In this document: piece after piece, positions 56,081 through 64,000 of the stretch
Layout: every line of letters starts with the position of its first letter
Position numbering within the stretch: the stretch's first letter is position 1
Origin: Calamus simplicifolius
Taxonomy: Eukaryota; Streptophyta; Magnoliopsida; Arecales; Arecaceae
Direction of reading: 5' to 3'
Length of the DNA stretch: 64,000 nucleotides
Assembly: GCA_900491605.1 (NCBI GenBank)
Contig: UESW01003904.1
Coordinates: 1,611,654 to 1,675,653 of the forward strand
Translations under genes and position numbers: made by a program
Notes under the pieces: model-generated
What the model saw: the letters and a program-made list of their open reading frames with translations, nothing else
The model's database searches: none
Told to the model about the DNA's origin: nothing

Positions 56081-57291
56081 TATTGTCGCCAAATCACCCC
56101 CTCGAACGTCGAGCAAGGATGAGGATCCAAAGGACGATGAGGGTGAAGCTGAAAATCTTCAAACACCTCCTCCTTAGGTGGGAATCATGCAAGAAAGTCC
56201 TTGAGGACTAGTTGCTCCGGCAGGGACCCTCCAACGCTCAAGTGAGTAACTTGGGAAACAATGATGAATCGTGGACTAAAAAACTTAGCTAAAACTTGGG
56301 GTCAGATTCCTTCTCTCGTTATGAGTGAAGGTTCTTATACCTGTTCGAAAGTTTATCTTACCCACTTTTGGAAGGTTGTTGATTCCGAGATGTCATCGTC
56401 TGGCAGAGGATAGGCGGCAAGGCCGATAGGGACAGGTCGCAACTACCTCTGAGCTTGTCAGGGATAGCCTGTCGTCCCTCCCTCTTCCAGTGTAGCACCA
56501 CAGTGGTAGGTAGGCCTGGTCTTATCGGCATGCACCGCAACTGGCAGTGGCCGCGAGGGTCACATGCAGTTGCAGGTGGTAGGGGGTCACATGGCAGTTG
56601 CAGGCATCAGATGGGCCACGCGGGGGCCGAGAGTACCGGGCTGGACCTGACTGAGGTTGGGACTGGATGGCTGACTCTGGAGTCAGTGCTGGAGGGACTC
56701 TGGAGTCAGATCCTGGAGTCGGTGCTGAAGGCCGACCCTGGAGTCCTCCCTCGATGCCTCTTCCCCACCGTGAGCTGGATAGGTAGGCCTGGTCTTATCG
56801 GGCATGCACCGCAACTGGCAGTGGCCGCGAGGGTCACATGCAGTTGCAGGTGGTAGGTGGGTCACATGGCAGTTGCAGGCATCAGATGGGCCACACGGGG
56901 GCCGAGAGTACCGGGCTGGACCTGACTGAGGTTGGGACTGGATGGCCGATTCTGGAGTCAGTGCTGGAGGCCGACTCTGGAGTCGGGACTGGATGGCCGA
57001 TCCTGGAGTCGGTGCTGAAGGCCGACCCTGGAGTCGATGCTGGATGGCTGACCCTGGAGTCGGTGCTGAAGGCCGACCCTGGAGTCGGGCCTGGATGGCG
57101 ACTCTGGAGTCGGTGCTAGAGGTCGATCATGGAGTCGAGACTGGAGGCCGACCCTGGAGTCGAGACTGGATGGCCAACCTTGGAGTCGGGACTGGATGGC
57201 CAACCCTTGCTGAAGGGTTCCACTCATCTTCCTTTCATCTCCGTCAGTTACTTTATCCGTTAGTCCTGACGTGGCTTGATCAGCCACATCA
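56081..57291 (-). repeat. 5' LTR of gypsy 2 with internal arrays
   Basis: Minus strand TGATGTGGCTG to CGACAATA. A block of about 275 bp starting GGTAGGCCTGGTCTTATCGG (56508) is repeated at 56782. From 56650 to 57210 lie many GGAGTCGGGACTGGATGG and GGAGTCGGTGCTGAAGG units with GGCCGACCCT between them. They sit in U3, upstream of a TATA-like TATAAGAA (56339-56332, minus). Confidence 0.82.
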
Positions 57292-57981
57292 AAAGTAATT
57301 CAGCATCTGTTAGAATTTTTCTTATTATCATACACAATAGACTAAAATAATATTTTAGTTTATCGAGTCAAGATATATGCTGTGCCATAAAACTTTCATA
57401 TTTTCATAACTGTGAATACCATGTTTTGTGGTCCTAAGCTAAGAATTTTATTACTGACCCATCTTGTCAAGGTCACCATCCAATCGGTGTTTCAATTGCC
57501 AATCTCTGAAAGATCAGTATTTTGTTTGCACAAAGAACTAGATCTCCATCACTAGTTCCTTCACATTTAGTTCATTTCAACCATGTCCAGCACAATTCTA
57601 AAAGGCATAAAGCCAACAAAATTAGGGGTCTAAGTATAAAATTGATACTTATAAATTTTGATATTTGTACGATTTATACTTATAAATTTTTTACTTGAAT
57701 TATATTATATGTCATATGCAAATTTGATACTTGTAAAATGAAGATGATATTGATACACGTAAATTTGGATAATTCAATATTGAACCTTGAAAATTTTGAT
57801 ACTTATAATATTGATACTTGTAAATTTTTATACTTATAATATTAATACTTGTAATATAGGCCTGCTATGCCTTCTAAATTGTTATGTTTTATTACCAACA
57901 ACAATAATTATTTTGAATAATACATCAACTTACCCGTTTTCATCATAAAACAGAAGTTGCATTCATATAAGTCTTCCCAAA
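57292..57981. other. Interval with TTGATACTTGTAAATTT repeats
   Basis: No gene. At 57630-57855 a motif of the form GATACTTRTAAATTTT recurs at least eight times with AT-rich spacers. It lies just before the CACTA coding start but does not resemble the TAGCGAC motif at the other end of that element. Confidence 0.6.
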
Positions 57982-60236
57982 ATGAGCGGGGATTGCTCAT
58001 GGATTTATGCAAGGTTGAATGATGGATTACTTAATCTCGATTTTATTAACAGTTTGAAGGAATTTATTGCGTTTGCTTGTAACCAACCATATTGGATGGA
58101 TGGTCCTCTGATTAGATGCCCCTGTAATTTGAAGAATTGTTAAAATAAAGCCTATAGAGATGTTGAAATTGTGAAGGTTCATCTTTGTAGAAAAGGATTT
58201 GTTCCTGGGTACGAAGTTTGAAACTATCACGATGAAACAGAGGAAATGATTGCTGGGACAAGAAATTAAGCAGATAATGAATTCAATCAAAATTCATATG
58301 AAGAAATGGTGATGAATGCAACGAGTAATGAATTCAATGAAAGTTCTTTTAATGAAGAACCAAATTAAGAAGCACAACAATTTTATGACATGCTACGTAC
58401 TGCAAATTAAGAATTATATCCTGGATGTGAGAACCATTCGCAGTTGTCTTTGGCTACTCGTTTGCTGAACATTAAGGCAGAGCATCACTTATCCGAAAAG
58501 GCTTTTGATGCAATCGCTGGGTTAATAAAGGAAGTTGTATCAAGTGATAATGTTGCAGCGAATAATTTTTCTATAACAAAAAAGTTGTTACGTGGGCTTG
58601 GTTTACCAGTGAATAAGATTGACTGTTGTTTAAACAATTGTATGATATATTAGGGTGATGATTCAGGATTGAAATGGTGTAAGATATGCAAGCAATCGAG
58701 GTACAGGAGTGAACATGAAGGAGCTGATTCAAGTAGAAGGAAAAGTGTGCCATATAAAAGGATGCATTACTTTCCTCTTACTTCACGCCTGCTGTGATTA
58801 TACAGATCAAAAGCTAGTGCTGCAAGTATGAGATGACATGTTGAACATGAAGTTAAAGAAGGTGAAATGGGCCATCCATCTGATTCAAAAGCTTGGAAGT
58901 ATTTCAATGAAAATCATCCTGATTTTGCCAAAGAGACTAGAAATGTGAGATTAGGACTTTGTGTGATGGCTTTCAACCATTCGATCAAGCGAGGCAACAG
59001 TATTCTTGTTGGTCTATGATATTGACTGTATATAATTTTCACCATGGCAGTGCTTGAAAGATTCTACAATGTTTCTAACAGTTTGGGTGTCTGGTCCTTC
59101 AAATCCGAAGAAAAAGATTGATGTTTTTCTGCAACCGTTGGTAGCTGAATTAAAAATGTTGTAGGAAACTGGAGTTATAGCATTTGACATATCAATGAAA
59201 TAAAATTTCATTATGAGAGCAGCTCTTATGTAGACAATCAGTGACTTTTCAGTATATGCAATGTTGTTTGGGTGGAGAACTGCTGGGCGTATGGCATGCC
59301 CTTATTGCATGGATGATTCTGATGCATTTAAATTGCAGAAGAGTGGTAAGCAGTCATGGTTCGCTAATCATAGAAAGTTCTTCCTGCAAATCATCATTAT
59401 AGGCGTAACTTGGCTGCTTTCACAAAGAACAAAGCTGTTACAAAAGTTGCTCCACCGATTATGTTTGGCACAGCTATTTTGGATACTATAGATCAATTGG
59501 GTTTGAAGTATGCATGTAATCCAGATACTGTAGAATAAATGGGCGTATATGAAAATATATATAATTGGAGGAAGCAGAGTATTTTTTGGGATTTGCTGTA
59601 CTGGCATACCAATCTCATCCGGCACAACTTGGATGTGATGCACATTGAGAAGAATTTCTTTGATAACATATTTAACACAGTGCTAAACATCCCAGAAAAA
59701 ATAAAGGACATTGCAAAATCAAGAGAAGAACTCAATCTATACCATAGAAGATGTGATTTAAGAGGAATGCCGATGAGATATATCCTAAAGCATGCTACAG
59801 CCTTGACAGAAATTCTCGAGCAGCGTTATGTCAATGGGTTAAAGGGTTAAAATTTTTAGATGGATATGCCTCAAACATTGGTAGATGTGTCGACATGCAT
59901 AAGCTTAAGTTGTTCGATATGAAGAGTCATGACTGTCATGTCTTTATGCAGCGATTATTACCCATAGCTTTTCGTGAGTTATTTCCTATCCACGTATGGA
60001 AGGCACTGATGGAGCTTAGCTTATTCTTCAAGGAGTTAACTGCCAGAGTCTTTACTTATGCATCAATGGCAAGGCTTGAAGAAGAAATTCCTATTATATT
60101 ATGCAAATTAGAGCGTATATTTCCTTTCAGTTTTTTTGACTCCATGAAACACCTACCAGTTTACTTACCATACGAAGCAAGTATAGCTGGTCATGTGCAG
60201 TATCATTAGATGTATCCTTTTGAGAGGTAAGTATAT
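57982..60236 (+). pseudogene. CACTA transposase (TNP2-like)
   Basis: Starts MSGDCSWIYARLNDGLLNLD followed by FINSLKEFIAFACNQP, the transposase-associated domain (PF13963), which continues as VKVHLCRKGFVPGYEV after a stop. Later pieces give HYFPLTSRL, MGHPSDSKAWKYFNENHPDF, RMACPYCMDDSDAFKLQ, HRRNLAAFTKNKAV and FWDLLYWHTNLIRHNLDVMH (Transposase_21, PF02992). Then LPIAFRELFPIHVWKALMEL, FFKELTARV and HLPVYLPYEASIAGHVQYH (DUF4218-like). At least ten stops or shifts. The product would bind the element ends and cut them. Confidence 0.87.
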
Positions 60237-60319
60237 AAATAATTGTATGATATATTATCATTTCAAATATATTTACCTTACAAGCGAGTTATTTGATTGC
60301 TTTACGTATTTTGGCATAT

Positions 60320-61700
60320 AGGTATCTTAAGAAGTTAAAAAATAATGTGCGCAACAAGGCAAGGGTTGAAGGTTCAATATGCAATACATACTTGGTTGAG
60401 AAGTTTCAACTTTTGCCTTGCATTATTTTGAGGATTATATCCACATGATGAAACGAAATATGGGCCGTAACAGTGATGGATGTGCGGATGAAGAAGAAGG
60501 TATTGATGGTAGAATTTTAATTTTTAAAAGTGCTGGCCGATCATTTGGAAAACAGAAGAGAAGGGATTTGAGCGATGTCGAGTACATTGCAGCCCATAAT
60601 TACATTTTGATGAACTATCGAGAAGTCGATTCATACATCGAGTATGTATATACTCGGTCTTCTAACATTGAACTACTATTGTGTAATCAACAATAGTTAA
60701 CAAATTATTTGTTGACAATAGCTTTAAATTTTTATCTGTATATGATGTAATGTGCTAGCCAACGACAGATGTATCGCAACATCAGTAAACTTGCAATCGG
60801 ATAGAAGTTAGAAACAGAGTTTGCAAATTGGTTTAATGAATTTGTGAGTGTTACGACATATTAAAATTGGTGAATTCCGTCTATTTCATGAATTGATTGT
60901 GAATTCCTTATTCGTTTATAGGTTAATGGTCTATGGTCTATTGTTGACAATATTTTTATTAGTTGTCTTGCACAGTGGCCATTGAGGACCGTTAATACCT
61001 ACTATGACTATTTTGTGAATGGCTATAAGTTTTAGATTAAAGGATTAGGTTCTTCAAGATGCACACAAAATTGGGGCATGTGCGTCAAAGGAGAAAGCAT
61101 TAGAGTAAATATGCCGAATTATTATGGAAAGTTAGTTGAGGTGGTTGAAGTTGAATATCCTAGTTGGCCAATGAAATGTACTGTTTTATTTCATTGCCAA
61201 TGGTTTGATCCAACGGTAAATGTGGGGATCAGAATTCACAATAAATATAATTTGGTTGAAGTGAACCACAAACGAAGATTGCAGAAATATGAACCATTTG
61301 TTATAGCGTCACAAGCTCAACAAGTGTATTACTGCGGATATCCAAGTTTGTGCAACGACAAGCAAGACTAATGGACTATTTCAAAAATCATGGCATGATC
61401 GACCATCGTGCTTGCTGAAAACTTTTCAACTCAATCACATGATTCCTCAGCATTTCAAGAGGATGAAATGGAAATATATGCAATTGAGGATGACACATCT
61501 GCTCTTGAAATATCACTTAGAGACTCGACCGGTGATATCCAACTATCCAAGAAATTGAGGATGTTAATGTTCCATTGGATGACGACGAAGATGAATTTCA
61601 ATCACATTCGAATTCAGCATCGGATGTTGAACCTATTATTGATGACACAAATGAAACTGACTCTATAGAGGTTGACAATTGCAAGATGAATTTAGCGATG
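60320..61700 (+). pseudogene. CACTA transposase C-terminal part (DUF4216-like)
   Basis: After an intron-like stretch: KARVEGSICNTYLVEK and, in another frame, YFEDYIHMMKRNMGRNSDG. Then LSDVEYIAAHNYILMNYREV (60560-60630). From 61078: VNMPNYYGKLVEVVEVEYPS, FHCQWFDPTVNVGIRIHNKY and PFVIASQAQQVYYCGYPS, the DUF4216 pattern of CACTA transposases. An acidic tail (MEIYAIEDDTSALEIS) follows. Confidence 0.82.
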
Positions 61701-61767
61701 CTTTATTTTACACGTACATTCATTATCCATAATTACAACATTTTCATGAATCTATGTTATTTTCAAT

Positions 61768-63355
61768 ATGAGGGGCCGAGGGAGATCCATTGCTGATAGA
61801 TGGGGTGGACAACAGTACAATGTTGACCCATCCGATCCATCGACCTCATTAGTAAGCCAGTTCAAATCTGCACCCCTACACAACCTTCATTGTTTCCATA
61901 GGAGATGTCACCTCAGCCTGGTTCATGTCATGACGCTGCTTCTTCACCAGCACAGATGGTGGAGAGTTCTTCATCCTTGGGCCACAGTGTATTTGTACTG
62001 GATCCATATGGGCGTAAGTACATAATTTCTTTTATAATTTGTTAATTTTAATGCTGATTATTTATAAACATACATTCTTTATCCTTTCTATTTTGGTAGC
62101 AGTTTTATTGAGCAGCATACAGTGTCGAGCTAGATCAGTGCTATATTTTAGAGATGCACTGATCCGACTGGCATCACGTGTCTTTGAGCACGAGGGACTT
62201 CTATTTTTTTTAAGTTTCAGGTAAACTATCTCTTTTTAACCTTAAATCAGTCATATAAAATTTTTTAACTCTATTTTATGAATGTAACCAACCTTTTATT
62301 TTAATGCAGAAGAAGTTTACGTTGGACCCTGCCATCCATGACGCCATTAGGTCGGCATAAAATGCTTTATCTGCACGATGATACTCCGACATGCTTCATT
62401 ATTGGAGGAAGTTTGGTCAGCATCTCGTGCATGTGCCGAAGGTATATGTCATAAGTGGCAGCAGGTATGGCAGTCAGAGCCTGGCGCAGGAGGTCCTCCG
62501 TAGCTAACACGAATCGCCGATCTGAGAAGGGCGGTCCAGGCACGGGTTCTTCTGCCACACCTCGGGTTCCATTTCAATTAAGGAGCATCGACATTTTTGG
62601 TAAGAAAACATAATTAACCGAGTTACTATTAATTTCATTTACAAATACTTACATTTGTTATCTATTTTCTGTTTCTGTAAACTATTCAGGAGGGCACAGA
62701 CCTAGGAGAGTATCGTCCGTTTAAGGTGACACACACAAAGAAGGAGGGCACAGACCCAGGAGAGTATTGTCTGTTTAAGGCGACATACACAAAGAAGGAT
62801 GGTTCATGGGTTGATACACGATCGCAGCAAGTTGGAGTTAGGATTTGCTTCTAAAAACTTAATGAATATTTTTAATTTCTATGCTTCTTATATTGATTTT
62901 ATAACCAATTTTCTATTTCTCCTAGGCACGTATGGATGAGCTGCTCTCCCAGGCATCACGATCGACTCTACTGATGGGGGGGAGACGTCCATCGAGCTTT
63001 CAATGCAGGAGTCTTAACGGGTATTCACACGATCGTAGAGTGTATGATATGAGCACCAAAGCTTTCATATACTTTCCCATTTCGGGCTCCTATTCGCACT
63101 GTACCGGATTGATGATATTCTTGCTGAGCACATCAATGAGATGAGGTGGACTATTACGGATCAGTTTGGCAGGAGTTCGATGAGCATACCACCGAGCTTC
63201 GGCAGTAGCTTGCAGACCTTAGAGCCCAGCAGGCCCTGGACAGACAGACCATGCGTGAGATGCAGGAGTTGATTGGATAATGTCACAGAGCTCCCAATCT
63301 TTGTCTCTGATACATCACTGCCTCCACCACGTGATCCAGAGCTAGATTCTTGATG
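61768..63355 (+). pseudogene. CACTA second gene (plant Ptta/En/Spm transposase-like)
   Basis: Begins MRGRGRSIADRWGG and continues in pieces to a GTAAGT donor at 62013. Later exons give KKFTLDPAIHDAIRSA and SDMLHYWRKFG (62310-62415), NTNRRSEKGGPGTGSSATP (about 62500-62560) and KDGSWVDTRSQQ, then MDELLSQASRS (62932 on). This order is typical of the TNP1-like second gene, whose protein binds subterminal repeats. A 54-bp in-frame tandem duplication encodes EGTDLGEYRPFKVTHTKK and then EGTDPGEYCLFKATYTKK (about 62692-62797). Confidence 0.8.
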
Positions 63356-63619
63356 TTATTTTTATTTTTCTATTATATATACATATTTGTTATTTATATT
63401 TGATATTGATATATTGTGATGATATTTATCTTTTTTATGAAATTAATGAAAAACTTTCTAACTTGTTTTTATTAATTTTATGTCTATTTATAATATCAAT
63501 GCGTGCATGTCTTTTTCATTTTTATGTCTATTTTATTAATTTTATGTAAAAGCAGGTTTAAATGTTAATTTTAGGTAAAATTAATGTTAATTTTAGGCAA
63601 AATTATTTTTAAAAAGTTT

Positions 63620-63945
63620 AATATTGCGATTCAAAAATGACGTCGCTAAAAGTTAGCTACGCATTTAGCGATGCAATATATAAAGCGACATAATATTTGC
63701 GTCGTTAAATAGCTAAGTTAGCGATGCTTATATTGTATCGCTAAATAGCGATCCAATTTTTTGTATTGCAATTTAGCGAAATTGCGTCACTATTTAGCGA
63801 CGACATAGCGACCAAAAATAGCTTACCAACCAACAGTTTAGCGACAAAAATATTTTGTAATTGCGTCACTAAGCCTATTTAGCGATGCATAATCCTGTTT
63901 AGCGACACATTTTTGGCATCGCTAAAAATATAATTTCTTATAGTA
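63620..63945. repeat. CACTA right subterminal repeats and terminal end
   Basis: TTTAGCGAC, TAGCGATGC and their complements (GTCGCTAAA, CATCGCTAA) occur about fifteen times in both orientations, ending TTTCTTATAGTA. Such mixed-orientation 9-10 bp motifs are the transposase binding sites of CACTA elements. Confidence 0.8.
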
Positions 63946-64000
63946 TACATGGTTATATTAAAGGAAAAAAATAATAAAATATGATCCTTTACATCATCAC

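Larger units (their letters stand above)
47959..57291 (-). mobile_element. Tat-type Ty3/gypsy retrotransposon (gypsy 2), minus strand
   Basis: Order read on the minus strand: 5' LTR (57291-56081), primer-binding site, gag, protease, reverse transcriptase, RNase H, second RNase H, integrase, tandem repeats, an antisense coiled-coil gene (plus strand), an assembly gap, and an LTR end at 48367-47959. The two LTR ends are similar in plan but strongly diverged, and no matching target duplication was found, so the left LTR may come from another member of the family. Confidence 0.85.
57982..63945 (+). mobile_element. CACTA (En/Spm) DNA transposon, decayed, 5' end missing
   Basis: Two transposon genes in the usual CACTA order: a TNP2-like transposase (57982-61370) and a second gene with a plant transposase (Ptta/En/Spm-type) C-terminal region (61768-63355). 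They are followed by AT-rich sequence and a subterminal TTTAGCGAC repeat region ending TTTCTTATAGTA at 63934-63945, close to the canonical TTTCTTGTAGTG. No matching CACTACAAGAAA left end was found. Many stops show it is inactive. Confidence 0.85.

Noticed and set aside
56455..57298. Repeat-rich open frames in the gypsy 2 LTR
   Set aside because: They lie wholly inside an LTR and follow the tandem GGAGTCGG units.
62367..62558. Minus-strand open frame in the CACTA second gene
   Set aside because: It is a shadow of the plus-strand exon encoding NRRSEKGGPGTG.

Overview
This is plant nuclear DNA. It has intron-split genes with GT/AG (and some GC/AG) borders, a wall-associated receptor kinase (WAK) gene, a plant-type GH31 alpha-glucosidase fragment, an organellar IF3 fragment, and dense Ty1/copia, Ty3/gypsy (Tat-type), CACTA, Mutator-like and MITE-like elements. 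The style of the elements suggests a large-genome monocot, perhaps a palm, but nothing in the sequence proves the species. There are no bacterial-style operons, CRISPR arrays, rRNAs or tRNAs that I could recognise. A 220-base run of N lies at 48368-48587.

Layout. 1-1067 is the 3' end of a copia element. 1948-6212 holds nine or ten exons of a GH31 alpha-glucosidase (heteroglycan-glucosidase type) that has lost its catalytic nucleophile and both ends. 7130-14350 is a second copia element of the same family, bounded by the 5-bp target duplication GAAGG. 17717-23366 (minus) is a complete-looking three-exon WAK gene carrying three apparent one-base frameshifts. 24245-25359 is a probable solo LTR. 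26187-26361 plus 41300-41590 (minus) is a second, broken WAK kinase, split by a 15-kb Tat-type gypsy element (26362-41299, duplication CTTGG). That gypsy element is itself interrupted by a 1.5-kb solo LTR (30983-32502, duplication AGCAT). 42973-47850 is an IF3 fragment whose exon is split by a 749-bp foldback Mutator-like element (9-bp duplication AAAACTAAA). About 47959-57291 (minus) is a second gypsy element. 57982-63945 is a decayed CACTA transposon that keeps its right end.

How the parts relate. The host genes (alpha-glucosidase, WAK cluster, IF3) are a scaffold broken by nested insertions, and the target duplications allow the order to be read: WAK duplication, then gypsy 1 into the copy, then the solo-LTR element into gypsy 1. 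The only host gene with a nearly full reading frame is the WAK at 17717-23366.

The most interesting patterns are these. Four unrelated LTR types all carry arrays of short repeats in U3 upstream of their TATA boxes, and in three of them the repeats are CG-containing dyads. Both gypsy elements carry an antisense coiled-coil gene between integrase and the 3' LTR. The foldback element is a nearly complete hairpin inside a gene exon. The alpha-glucosidase fragment has an Asp to Ala change exactly at the nucleophile.
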